Assembly (NCBI RefSeq): GCF_004769665.1
Contig: NZ_RQGG01000009.1
Span: forward strand, 1 to 64,000
DNA length: 64,000 nt
Source: Leptospira kemamanensis
GTDB lineage: Bacteria; Spirochaetota; Leptospiria; Leptospirales; Leptospiraceae
Direction: 5' to 3'
Both the position numbers and the translations under genes were made by a program. Numbering within the stretch: the stretch's first letter is position 1; the number at the start of each line of letters is the position of its first letter. Below are positions 45,566 to 54,000 of this stretch, piece after piece. The notes below the pieces were generated by a model that searched no databases, was not told the DNA's origin, and saw only the letters and a program-made list of their open reading frames with translations.

Positions 45566-46629
45566 AACAAATAATTCAGGGAGAGATTTGCTGACTGCAT
45601 CTCTCTTCCTGCCATAATTTCCGTTGTCAAATTGACATTCCCAAACCTTACACCAAATCCCAAACTTCCATACCCAAAACTAGTTCGATGATCGTAACGG
45701 GTCGCAAGTCGTATGCCAATAGCACTGGGTAAAGAAGCAAAATCATCCGGATTGGCTTCTGTGCTAATCAGTGCGTAACGACTCACTTGAATTGCGGTAT
45801 AACCGTGATTATAAACCAAACCAACACCTGGTGTGATGGAAAAGAATCCAAACGTCCAATTGTATTTTGTATCAAAGGAAAAAGAACTGATTCTGGATTG
45901 GTAATACAAATCATTGATTCCTAACCATCTTCTTTTATCTCCATCAATGCGAAACTGGGTTGGTCTTCTGTCATACGAACTCAAATATAAATCCTGATTG
46001 GTTTGGAATCCACCAAATCCAAAAGAAAATCCAGAAGATTCAGGAAAATACCGAAACATCACTCCATAATTCATGATCTTTCCCCGCACATCTGTATTTC
46101 GAATTTTCACAAAGGGGATATTGGCTTCGTTGAATTCATAAGGGAAAAAATGGGTCGTGACATTCCATCGTTTGGCATACTCACTTGCAATCCATTCCCC
46201 CAAATTTGCTGTCAAACTCACAGCGGGTGACGCAGCAGCACCTTGTTTCGGAAGAGTTCTTAACTCGGAGTTTTCATAATAAAAATCTCGTGCTTTCTCT
46301 TGGCCTTGAGAAACAGTGTATCCAATTCCCAATCGATAGGAAGGTACATTTTGTCCACCAGATTGGTTGGAATTGATATTCTGTAAGACTGCATTTTCAC
46401 CCATGGATCGTAAAAAACCATTGGTATAAATTCGATTGAGAACGGGCTCTGCAAAGTTTCCGAGTAACTGGTATTCGTTTGGAATATTAGAACACTCTCC
46501 TCCCAAACAGAGAACTTGTGCCTGTAGGACATTTCCTCCGAGAAAAAGAAATCCCATAAAAAGAATCAAAACCATTCCGTGCAATTTTGAAAGCAAACTG
46601 TTTTGTTTCCTGAATGGTTGCTGTTTCAT
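45562..46629 (-). CDS. Putative outer-membrane beta-barrel protein
   Basis: The family is not recognised, but the sequence looks like an outer-membrane barrel. It has a signal peptide (about 15-38, ending VLQAQ), many alternating aromatic strands rich in Gly, Tyr and Phe, and a C-terminal LSLNYLF ending in Phe. Typical strands are FGFFSITPGVGLVYNHGY, SFGYGSLGFGVRFGNVNL and LTTEIMAGREMQSANLSL. Two Cys near the mature N-terminus (LCLGGEC) may pair. The start is taken at the ATG at 46629 rather than the TTG at 46641. A transport or adhesion role cannot be told. Confidence 0.75.
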   Translation of the reverse strand: MKQQPFRKQNSLLSKLHGMVLILFMGFLFLGGNVLQAQVLCLGGECSNIPNEYQLLGNFAEPVLNRIYTNGFLRSMGENAVLQNINSNQSGGQNVPSYRLGIGYTVSQGQEKARDFYYENSELRTLPKQGAAASPAVSLTANLGEWIASEYAKRWNVTTHFFPYEFNEANIPFVKIRNTDVRGKIMNYGVMFRYFPESSGFSFGFGGFQTNQDLYLSSYDRRPTQFRIDGDKRRWLGINDLYYQSRISSFSFDTKYNWTFGFFSITPGVGLVYNHGYTAIQVSRYALISTEANPDDFASLPSAIGIRLATRYDHRTSFGYGSLGFGVRFGNVNLTTEIMAGREMQSANLSLNYLF

Positions 46630-46678
46630 TCTAAAAACCAATTGGTGATTTGTGGTGTAGGTGTTAGACTAACCCAGG

Positions 46679-47275
46679 TTACTGGATCATATGAAACCAT
46701 TTTAAAAAAAGTTCCATCGCTTTTTTTCTATGTGAAACTTTGTTTTTCTCTTCTTCTGGGACTTGTGAAAATCGTTTCCCAAATTCAGAATAATAAAAAA
46801 TCGGATCATATCCAAATCCATAGGGACCAACCTCATCATAGTCGGTTGTGATTTGGCCGTTTACCGTTCCCTCAAAGGATAAATTGTGATGGGCATCCAC
46901 ATAAGTCACCACACAACTATAATGTGCGTTTCGATTGGAATTGTTTCCCAGTTTTGTTAGTAAGTACAAAGCACGTTCTTTATCGGAAAGACCTGGTCCA
47001 CCAAATCTTGCCGAAGACACACCAGGTTCCCCACCGAGGGCATCCACAGAAATTCCAGAATCATCAGCAAAAGAAGGAAGCCCAGTGAGGCGAAAGAGTT
47101 CTTTGGATTTGATAAAGGAATTACCGAGAAATGTGGTTTCCGTTTCTTCTGGTTGGAACTTAATCCCAAGGGTTTTTGGTGTGACTACCTCATAACCAAA
47201 GGGAGAGAGTAACATTTGCATTTCTTTTCGTTTGTGTTCACTGCCTGAAGCAAATGCTAATGTTTTTTTGGTCAG
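46679..47275 (-). CDS. rdgB: XTP/dITP diphosphatase (RdgB/HAM1), probable CTG start
   Basis: RdgB removes deaminated purine triphosphates such as XTP and dITP. The protein has FADDSGISVDALGGEPGVSSARF and the FGYDPIFYY block. The first ATG in the frame (47221) would remove the essential N-terminal nucleotide-binding motif. Upstream codons read LTKKTLAFASGSEHKRKEM, which restores the family SGNxxKxxE-like motif. The only usable start before the in-frame stop at 47290-47288 is CTG at 47275, preceded by AGGA nine bases away and overlapping the STAS stop as CTGA. This gives 198 residues, the normal length. Confidence 0.88.
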   Translation of the reverse strand: MTKKTLAFASGSEHKRKEMQMLLSPFGYEVVTPKTLGIKFQPEETETTFLGNSFIKSKELFRLTGLPSFADDSGISVDALGGEPGVSSARFGGPGLSDKERALYLLTKLGNNSNRNAHYSCVVTYVDAHHNLSFEGTVNGQITTDYDEVGPYGFGYDPIFYYSEFGKRFSQVPEEEKNKVSHRKKAMELFLKWFHMIQ

Positions 47276-47622
47276 CGGGAATCTTCCTCATCTAATTGAA
47301 ATCCTTCCATAGCGGATGGAAGATCTGGAAAAATCTCAAACACTTTATCTAACATAGTGATTTCAAACAGTTGGATCAAATCTTCATCCACAACAATCAC
47401 TTTGATATCACCATTCATTGGTTTTAACTTACGTTTGGTGGCTACAAAAATCCCGAGAGCAGTTGAACAAATATGATGAACTTTGGTTAAGTCTAAAATA
47501 ATTTTTTTAACAGAACCTTGGGTGAGTTTTGATAGTTCCTTTTCAATTTCATCAGAATCCACTTTTAAAATGGCACCAGAAAATTTGATAATTCTTATGT
47601 CATCCTTGACTTGAACATCCAT
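47272..47622 (-). CDS. STAS-domain anti-sigma factor antagonist
   Basis: This is a single STAS domain of 116 residues, as in SpoIIAA-like anti-anti-sigma factors. The phosphorylation-site region is HHICSTALGIFVATKRKLKP, with Ser about residue 55. Its regulator would be a kinase of anti-sigma type and a SpoIIE phosphatase; three SpoIIE proteins are encoded in this window. The start is the ATG at 47622 with GGGGTGA upstream; the frame also opens at TTG 47631. It overlaps comF by 23 bases and the CTG start of rdgB by four. Confidence 0.88.
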   Translation of the reverse strand: MDVQVKDDIRIIKFSGAILKVDSDEIEKELSKLTQGSVKKIILDLTKVHHICSTALGIFVATKRKLKPMNGDIKVIVVDEDLIQLFEITMLDKVFEIFPDLPSAMEGFQLDEEDSR

Positions 47623-48319
47623 TCGATTCAATCACCCCACTTAACAAACAAACTACGCAAGTTACCTTCCTTGCCCCTCTCAGTTTGAACAACCGAGCAA
47701 TTTCGTTCAAAGAAGCACCTGTCGTAAAGATATCATCTACGAGTAGAACATGAAGTCCTTCTATGATTCTATCACTTTTTATGAATTCAAACGCCTTTTT
47801 TGCATGAAAAAATCGGTCTTCGAAACGTTTCTCCGACTGAATGTCCTTCGAAACCTTACGTAGACTCGTATCTTCCCGTATATTTCCCCCTTGCAGAAGC
47901 CTTTCGCGCAGATGCCAAGCAGCATGGTAGGGTTTGGGACCGGCTTTTTTTCGGGATGGAACCAAAACAAAACAATTGGGAGGGTCTTCTCTCCAAACCC
48001 TCGTTAACCTTCTCCAGCCCAAAGAAAAATACCGGCCAAGTTGTTTTTCATTTTGAAATTTCAAAGAAAGGAAAAGATCTCTTGTGACAGAATTCCTAGA
48101 CCGCAAGGCATATGCGTTTTCATAGAAGAGAAAACGATCGTTTGGATTGGGAATGGCGAAAGGTCTCATGCCTTCCCTATTTCGTTTTGCAGAGCCAAAG
48201 GAACGTCGTGTGCAAGTTTTACAGACACCTAAGAGTTCCGAGAAAAAATCATTTGTCCCACAACTAACGCAATACTTTGGAAATAGATATGTTAATAAGG
48301 AAAAAAAAACCCCTCTCAT
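47600..48319 (-). CDS. comF: ComF-family phosphoribosyltransferase-like protein
   Basis: ComF proteins act in natural transformation in several bacteria. The N-terminus has a zinc-ribbon pair (CVSCG, then CKTC at about 17-37). The C-terminal half has the PRPP-binding motif VLLVDDIFTTGAS near 192-204. The 239 residues fit. The start codon, ATG at 48319, lies in the loop of a strong terminator hairpin downstream of the preceding gene, so initiation may be affected. There is no other ATG, GTG or TTG between it and the zinc ribbon. It heads a comF-STAS-rdgB unit. Confidence 0.9.
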   Translation of the reverse strand: MRGVFFSLLTYLFPKYCVSCGTNDFFSELLGVCKTCTRRSFGSAKRNREGMRPFAIPNPNDRFLFYENAYALRSRNSVTRDLFLSLKFQNEKQLGRYFSLGWRRLTRVWREDPPNCFVLVPSRKKAGPKPYHAAWHLRERLLQGGNIREDTSLRKVSKDIQSEKRFEDRFFHAKKAFEFIKSDRIIEGLHVLLVDDIFTTGASLNEIARLFKLRGARKVTCVVCLLSGVIESNGCSSQG

Positions 48320-48336
48320 ATCGAAAGGGGTTTTTT
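48304..48336 (-). terminator. Rho-independent terminator overlapping the comF start
   Basis: Arms 48304-48314 and 48326-48336 are perfect reverse complements (AAAAAACCCCT with AGGGGTTTTTT) around an 11-base loop. On the minus strand the stem is followed by a run of T. It lies just downstream of the OmpL47-like gene and encloses the comF ATG (48317-48319) in its loop. Confidence 0.8.
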
Positions 48337-48338
48337 AG

Positions 48339-48361
48339 GTAAGAGTTTGGTCTTACTTTTT
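48339..48361 (+). terminator. Short hairpin with T-run
   Basis: GTAAGA (48339-48344) and TCTTAC (48351-48356) form a stem around GTTTGG, followed by five T on the plus strand. It lies between the stop of the OmpL47-like gene and the larger terminator. Plus-strand transcription here would be antisense, so it may be incidental or add to termination. Confidence 0.35.
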
Positions 48362-48366
48362 AGAAA

Positions 48367-49449
48367 TTACTTTGCAGGTGTGGAAGAATCAGTTGTTGGT
48401 GCTGCTTCTACTTTTGGTTCTTCAGTCGATTTTTGAATCGTAGATGTAGGAGGAGTTAAGTCTACAGAAAGTTTTACTTCTACTACATCAGATTGGTTAC
48501 CAACATTATCAACAGCCATCGCTTTAATGACATGGTCACCTTGTGTTTCGATTGCAATTGCTTCTACATATGGTTTGAATTCTTCTTCGTCAATTTTAAC
48601 TAAGATTTTTTTAACACCAGATTCTTTATCAGTCGCGTTTACATAGAATACATTCCCTTTTCTTTGGAAGTTTTTTCCATTGATTTCCACGAGTGGATAA
48701 GAAGGAACGATTTCAATCGTTGGTTTCACATCATCAACAGTGATGATCATAGAAGACTCAGCGGAAGAGTTTCCAGATTTGTCTGTTGCAGAATACTTAA
48801 TTACGTTTGCACCACCAACTTCCAATTTGATTGGATCAGCGTATGTTTTTGCTGCTTCTTGGTTGATGCTAAATTGAACTTTTTCAACACCTGTTTGGCG
48901 GTCTTCCGCAACAATTGTGTATGTGTTGTTTTTGGAAGCAAAAGGAACACCATCTAAAACAAAAAGTTGTTCTTGTGGAACAAGGCTTACTCGTGGAGCA
49001 GTATTGTCTACGTTCACAACAAGGATTTTTGGAGTTTCTGCGTTTCCTGCTTTGTCAACAGATCGGTAATAGATTTCAGTGAGTCCTTCTTCCGAAATAC
49101 GAATCGGTTGAGTGAACCTTCTATACTCGCCGTTTTTTGGTTTCCATTCAATGAAATCAATCATAGAAGAATCATCTTTAGCGTCTAAAGAGAAAGAAGT
49201 TTTGCTAGTAATGAAAAGAACTGGTGCGTCAGAAGTAGAAGCTCCTGCTTCTTTTTTGTCTCCCAAATAGTCTTTTACAGTTGTCTCTACTTTATCGACA
49301 CCATCTTTGGCTTGTGTAGAGGTAGATTCCGTTTTTTGAATCGCCTGGTCTTTGGTGGAAGTAGTGGCTTTTGGGTCAGCAACCTGTGCTGTGATTTGGC
49401 CTGCGAAAAAAATTGTCAAAATGGCCAAAAGGTATTTGTGCGCCTGCAT
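48367..49449 (-). CDS. Secreted OmpL47-like / Ig-repeat protein
   Basis: The 360-residue product has a signal peptide (LLAILTIFFAGQITAQ) and a Thr/Lys/Gln-rich linker. At least three repeats of about 85-90 residues then follow. Each contains xxVDDVKP or VDNTAP starts, a YxVxAxDxxSGVxxIxxxID core and a KxxAxDxxGNxS end. This pattern resembles the OmpL47-type domain and bacterial Ig-like folds seen in spirochaetal surface proteins. It is 39 kDa, shorter than OmpL47. The ATG at 49449 has a GGAG site. The open frame upstream to 49842 is antisense to the FlaA-like gene and rejected. Confidence 0.82.
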   Translation of the reverse strand: MQAHKYLLAILTIFFAGQITAQVADPKATTSTKDQAIQKTESTSTQAKDGVDKVETTVKDYLGDKKEAGASTSDAPVLFITSKTSFSLDAKDDSSMIDFIEWKPKNGEYRRFTQPIRISEEGLTEIYYRSVDKAGNAETPKILVVNVDNTAPRVSLVPQEQLFVLDGVPFASKNNTYTIVAEDRQTGVEKVQFSINQEAAKTYADPIKLEVGGANVIKYSATDKSGNSSAESSMIITVDDVKPTIEIVPSYPLVEINGKNFQRKGNVFYVNATDKESGVKKILVKIDEEEFKPYVEAIAIETQGDHVIKAMAVDNVGNQSDVVEVKLSVDLTPPTSTIQKSTEEPKVEAAPTTDSSTPAK

Positions 49450-49482
49450 TAGTATATGTCTCCTTTTTACAGATAAAACATA

Positions 49483-49512
49483 TATATCCTCTTTGTAAGG
49501 AAATATTGTCAA
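49483..49512 (-). promoter_or_regulatory. Putative promoter of the OmpL47-like gene
   Basis: On the minus strand a consensus TTGACA (49507-49512) is followed after 18 bases by GATATA (49483-49488). The leader to the ATG at 49449 would be about 28 bases with a good GGAG site. The -35 box reaches to two bases before the ATG of the divergent FlaA-like gene, so the two transcripts may interfere. Confidence 0.55.
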
Positions 49513-49513
49513 C

Positions 49514-50155
49514 ATGATTGCTTTCAGAAACTCAATAATCCTGCCACTTTTTCTTTTTTGGTGCTTTGCAACGGAAATACGCGCTGAGAGTGGCATTTGG
49601 AGGGAAATTCTCCTCGAAAATTTTGAACTTTCGAATTTCAATGCAAACAATTTACGAACGAAATTAGAAAAAGGCACAAAACTTCCAGAAATCTCGCTCT
49701 CCACAAATTTTACTGCACCGATTCCTGGATCCAAACAAGCACTTGTATTACGAATCCCAAAAGATGCCAACTTTCCATTTTCTTTATATTTCCCTAAACC
49801 GATTGAAGTGAACGCTTTCATCAAAGAAATTTCAGTTCCCATTTATTCCTCTCAGTCCAGTGGGAACCTAACACTCATCATAGAAACACAAGATGCAGAA
49901 GTAAGGCAATTGAACCTCACCTCACTCAACTTTCGTGGTTGGAAAACCATTACCGTTTCCATCTCTAAAAATTTTGACCAAAATGATCGTGTATTTTTAC
50001 AAAAAAGTTCCATTCGTATTTTAGGATTTTTTTATTTACCGTATGAAAACAATGACCCCAACCAAGAAGTGTTAATTGCCATCGATGATATAACTGCCAT
50101 TGTGCGAGACAAATACAGACCTCTCCGTAATAAAGAAATCCTTTTGGAAGACTAA
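49514..50155 (+). CDS. FlaA-like flagellar filament sheath protein
   Basis: I recognise FlaA-type features: a signal peptide (about 1-24), an ILLENFELSNF start, an NFRGWKTITVSI core and a late RILGFFYLPYENND then EVLIAIDDI strand. FlaA forms the outer layer of the spirochaete periplasmic flagellum. The 213 residues are slightly shorter than typical FlaA. It stands alone, not beside another flaA copy as the main genes often are. It may be a divergent paralogue and could serve the sheath or another periplasmic beta-sandwich role. Confidence 0.72.
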   Translation: MIAFRNSIILPLFLFWCFATEIRAESGIWREILLENFELSNFNANNLRTKLEKGTKLPEISLSTNFTAPIPGSKQALVLRIPKDANFPFSLYFPKPIEVNAFIKEISVPIYSSQSSGNLTLIIETQDAEVRQLNLTSLNFRGWKTITVSISKNFDQNDRVFLQKSSIRILGFFYLPYENNDPNQEVLIAIDDITAIVRDKYRPLRNKEILLED

Positions 50156-50243
50156 AGTTTTCCTGGATTTTGGTCGTTTTCTCCAGAGAATCTCCTCAAA
50201 AAAACTCTTTTCTTCCCAACCTCGTGGCCAATCCTGATCCTAA

Positions 50244-50699
50244 ATGGAAATGGAACTCTCCTTAGAACAATACGAAACACTACTCAAATTAGTATATATG
50301 GGAGATTGGGTCATTTCCACGTTACAAGCCAAAGACCGATCCGAAGACGAACCAGATTCTGATTCCCGATTTGCCGATGTGGTTCGCCATGTCTTCTCCC
50401 AAGCAGAACACGCAGGACTTGGTAATATTGTCCAAATTGACCAAAACAATGGGGAACCTTATCTCACCCGGGAATTTGAAGAAGAAAGTGGTCTGGTTGA
50501 TATTTTGGAAGACTACGAAGACGAAGTATTTTGGCAAGCTCTCATTGAACGTTTGGCTCACCGAGATTTCCTCCGCCATTACGGCGAAACTGCCATTTCC
50601 CAAATGGCCATTGAGGAAAGAATTGAAAAGGAAACTCCATTTCATGACAAATGGGCAACCGAATTCCATGAAAATGGATTAGAGAATATAAAAACCTAA
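50244..50699 (+). CDS. Small acidic cytoplasmic protein of unknown function
   Basis: The 151 residues are acidic and mostly helical, without a signal or membrane segment. Repeated Glu/Asp patches (SEDEPDSDSRF, LEDYEDEVFW) and a C-terminal charged helix are the main features. I do not recognise a domain. It follows the FlaA-like gene on the same strand by 88 bases and converges with the gene at 50706. Confidence 0.65.
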   Translation: MEMELSLEQYETLLKLVYMGDWVISTLQAKDRSEDEPDSDSRFADVVRHVFSQAEHAGLGNIVQIDQNNGEPYLTREFEEESGLVDILEDYEDEVFWQALIERLAHRDFLRHYGETAISQMAIEERIEKETPFHDKWATEFHENGLENIKT

Positions 50700-50705
50700 T
50701 ATTTG

Positions 50706-52232
50706 TTATTTGGTTTTTGGCCAAAGAAGTTTATCTTCTCTCAATTTTTTCTTAGTCATAGCATCTTCAAGCCTCATACGAAGGGTGTATTCGATTTGTT
50801 GTTTCGCTTGCTCAGACAAAGAAGTCACATTCAAAGGATCTCCTGCTTCACGTAACAGAAGTTGAATGGAATCAAAGGCATCCTTATTTAGAAAATCTCC
50901 ATTGTTTGGAGTTTTTGGAATCTGATACCATAATTTTAATGCATCCGATTGAAGTTTCGGATCTTGTTTCCACTGGCCATACTCCCAAAGAATCTTTGCT
51001 TTTTCAAAAATCCCATCTCTAGATCGATAAAAGTTTGGAGTATTTTTGAGAAGTGTATCTAAAATATCGAGTCTCTTTTTAATATATGCATCTTCTGCAT
51101 CCATTACGTTTGTGATTTTTTTCTCTATCAAAAGATTTTTATACTTAGCTTCCACTCTTCGTAACGTTTCATAACGTAAAGTTTGTTTTTGTTCAGGAGA
51201 GCTGTACTTTAAATAATCTCTCGCACGAAAGTATTGTTCTAATGCCTTTCCTTGCACATAATAGATATTCTCGATCGTAAATAAAATTTCTGTTCCAGTA
51301 TTGGTTCCGAGTTCGGAGGAAAGGGTCGCCATCATTTGCCGTAAAAAATCTTCTTTGTTTAAATTTTCTTGGAAATAATCAATCGCGAAGTAACTCATAT
51401 CGTTACTAAACGGATAAGCTAATCGTTGTAAGTTTTCGTAATACAAATCTCGCACAAATAAATTCAAATCACCTTTGTTTGGATCATAGCCCATAAACTT
51501 GGAAATGAATTCATCCAATTGTTTTTCTTTTTTTTGTTTTAAAGTGCGATCTAAATATTTTGTGCGGTCTTCTTTGGGCATCGAAAGGGGAGACCTGGGA
51601 GGTAAATCTCCTTCTTTGGAAATTTTCATCGTAATCGGTTGGGTAGACTCTTCTCCTTTGCGAAATTCTTCGATGATGCGGTTCCTTTCTTTATGTAAAT
51701 ATAAATTATCCTCTGCAGACTCAATATCCACTTTGAATGGATCTCGAATATTTTTTAACGTTGGTAAAACATCTTTGATGATGATGTCTTCAAAATCTCG
51801 ATTCCGTTTGATATAAGAATCAGCGACTCCTGAGTTTTCTCTAATTTGGTCGTAATCATTTCGAAATTGTTTGCGAAGGTTGGATGTACCTTCTAAGTTT
51901 TGGACGAGTTCTTCCCACTGACTATCTTTGTATTTCCCTTTGGAAAACCCTTCTTTTCCCTCACCCTCCCCTTCTTCTTCCCCTTCCCCAGGCTCTTCCG
52001 ATGAGGACTCAGATCCAGTTTCACCACCGTTTTTTCCCAAACTCATTTCAAAGGAAAGTTGTTTCTCCTCTTCCATTGCATAAATCCAAGCTGGTCCACA
52101 AAGAACCCGTTGGTAAATAGAATCAGAATGGTTAAAAGAGTATATAATAAATGTTATGTGGGAAACAAGAGAGATATAGAATGCGATATAAAAACGATTC
52201 TCAAAGAGTATGTTACGAATTCCTTTTAACAT
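50706..52232 (-). CDS. Membrane-anchored helical protein with acidic Gly/Glu stretch, unknown function
   Basis: I do not recognise a family. Residues about 14-32 form one membrane segment. A low-complexity run of Gly, Glu and Ser (about 65-100) follows, then a long charged helical region with a Cys-free, TPR-like look in the last 150 residues. Its start overlaps the end of lnt by 20 bases, and it is the last gene of the carD operon. The protein may be an envelope factor, but nothing in the sequence fixes the role. Confidence 0.68.
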   Translation of the reverse strand: MLKGIRNILFENRFYIAFYISLVSHITFIIYSFNHSDSIYQRVLCGPAWIYAMEEEKQLSFEMSLGKNGGETGSESSSEEPGEGEEEGEGEGKEGFSKGKYKDSQWEELVQNLEGTSNLRKQFRNDYDQIRENSGVADSYIKRNRDFEDIIIKDVLPTLKNIRDPFKVDIESAEDNLYLHKERNRIIEEFRKGEESTQPITMKISKEGDLPPRSPLSMPKEDRTKYLDRTLKQKKEKQLDEFISKFMGYDPNKGDLNLFVRDLYYENLQRLAYPFSNDMSYFAIDYFQENLNKEDFLRQMMATLSSELGTNTGTEILFTIENIYYVQGKALEQYFRARDYLKYSSPEQKQTLRYETLRRVEAKYKNLLIEKKITNVMDAEDAYIKKRLDILDTLLKNTPNFYRSRDGIFEKAKILWEYGQWKQDPKLQSDALKLWYQIPKTPNNGDFLNKDAFDSIQLLLREAGDPLNVTSLSEQAKQQIEYTLRMRLEDAMTKKKLREDKLLWPKTK

Positions 52233-53976
52233 AAACTAAAAACGATATCCCAACAATTCCCATAAATAAATAAGATAATAAATTTCCATACAATCGATAG
52301 AAAGTCATTTCTCCTGGAATCACAGAAACTTTTTTTCGAATGGTGGCCGTACTCTCAATGGGTGTAAATTCATTATCAATATTTCTACCAAGATGGTCTG
52401 TAAACACTGATGTCCCAGAATTTGTAGAACGGACGATCCATTTTCGAAATTCGATCGCACGTAAACGACCGAGTGTGTGGTGTTGAAAGGATTCAACTGA
52501 ATTCCCATACCATTTATCATTTGTTACATTCACAATAAAATCAGGATCACCTTGGAACTTGCGTACAAATTCCGAAATAATCACTTCATAACAAATCAAA
52601 GGTAAAAAACTACCAATGACTGTTTCTTTGATTTGATGGTCTTTGTAATGATTTCGTACCGAATCAGGACTGAGCGAAAAAGTATCTTCCCAATGTAATT
52701 CTTTTTTCACTACATTAGGAGTGTTTCTCACTTCGTAATACGGGATTAGATCTAATTTTGTACCAGGAGCAAATTGACCTGTTTGACCGGACAATGCATA
52801 CATCCATTCAAATGGCATGTATTCTCCAAAAATTAATAAAAACACTTTTTGATAACTGTTCTTACGTTCTCCATTGGGACTCATCAGAACAGATGAATTA
52901 TAAGTACGAATGTCATTTCGAACAATTCGATTGGATTGTTTTTCTTTTGGGATATCAGCATCTAATTCATTAAAATATAAATTTGTTCCATGTCGTAAAC
53001 TGATGATGGCCATGAGCGATTCAAATTGATGCCAATAGATGCGCATAGCACGTGTGATCTCTGAATCATGAGTGGTAAAAAAAGGAATTCCTGATTCTGG
53101 CAAAACTATTAAATCAACCGATTTCTCTTTGAGTTCGCTCTCCACCATTTGATCGATGCGAGTCATTAACTTGCGAATCTCTTCTGCGGGATTACGCCCA
53201 TCTCTAAATTCGAGTGGAGCATCAGGTTGTACAATGAGGACATCTCTTTCCGCAATGGGTTTGACGTTTTCCCATTTTTGATAGAGATAATAACCGTTCC
53301 CAAAAAATACCACCAAAACCAAAATCACTGTAAATATACCACCTAACACGCGCCTATTTGCTAATGTATGTTTTGGTAAATAGGTTTTTACCAAACTAAG
53401 GATTTGTTTTGGTTTCCGTAGATAAAAGAGAAAATAAGAAACAAAAAACAAAAAGGCAGAAAGTCCATAAGCACTCATATACTCTGCGTTTTGCGCTAGA
53501 ATATGATTTTCTGCCACGACGTTTCCGAAATACCAAGGGAATACTTGCGGCGTAAAAAATTCGGCGAATAAAATAGAAAAGGAAGCAATGAGTGGGAAAA
53601 ATCTTTTTACCCTTGTTGCTAAAAAGGAAAATAACAAAAGATAAACAGGAAATTTAAAATTCAGTAAAATAGCTGATCCAATAAAAATAGGAACTGCTAA
53701 ATACCAATCGAATCCCCCAAAAACAGTTGTCATATGGTAGATCCAGTGAAAGGAAACTAAATAAAAAAGGATCGCAAAACCAAATCCATGGTAAATGAGT
53801 TTTTTCCACTCACCACGATACCTTTTTTCTATGATAAAAAGTCCAAAGGGCGCAATCCAAACAAAAAAAGGAAGATTAACAGGGGCAAAAGAAAGGAAGG
53901 AAAAAGTAGCAGTTACCGTATAACAAAGAACGGATATGAACCCTTCACGTGAAATTAAAAAACGAGCCAGTTTCAT
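52213..53976 (-). CDS. lnt: Apolipoprotein N-acyltransferase-like protein
   Basis: Lnt adds the third acyl chain to the N-terminal Cys of lipoproteins. Residues about 8-220 form several membrane segments. Residues about 235-550 are a nitrilase-fold (CN-hydrolase) domain. The Glu/Lys/Cys triad is in DLIVLPESGIPFF, SYQKVFLLIFGEYMPFEW and FLPLICYEVI. The 587 residues exceed E. coli Lnt (512), mostly in the region between Glu and Lys. It follows the PIN/TRAM gene by 24 bases. The many lipoproteins in this window fit a need for Lnt. Confidence 0.92.
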   Translation of the reverse strand: MKLARFLISREGFISVLCYTVTATFSFLSFAPVNLPFFVWIAPFGLFIIEKRYRGEWKKLIYHGFGFAILFYLVSFHWIYHMTTVFGGFDWYLAVPIFIGSAILLNFKFPVYLLLFSFLATRVKRFFPLIASFSILFAEFFTPQVFPWYFGNVVAENHILAQNAEYMSAYGLSAFLFFVSYFLFYLRKPKQILSLVKTYLPKHTLANRRVLGGIFTVILVLVVFFGNGYYLYQKWENVKPIAERDVLIVQPDAPLEFRDGRNPAEEIRKLMTRIDQMVESELKEKSVDLIVLPESGIPFFTTHDSEITRAMRIYWHQFESLMAIISLRHGTNLYFNELDADIPKEKQSNRIVRNDIRTYNSSVLMSPNGERKNSYQKVFLLIFGEYMPFEWMYALSGQTGQFAPGTKLDLIPYYEVRNTPNVVKKELHWEDTFSLSPDSVRNHYKDHQIKETVIGSFLPLICYEVIISEFVRKFQGDPDFIVNVTNDKWYGNSVESFQHHTLGRLRAIEFRKWIVRSTNSGTSVFTDHLGRNIDNEFTPIESTATIRKKVSVIPGEMTFYRLYGNLLSYLFMGIVGISFLVYVKRNS

Positions 53977-54000
53977 ATCCGTTAGACTACTAAAGTTAAA

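Noticed and set aside
49450..49842. N-terminal extension of the OmpL47-like reading frame by 131 residues
   Set aside because: It is antisense to the FlaA-like gene, has no signal peptide at its start, and the ATG at 49449 gives a clear signal sequence with a GGAG site.
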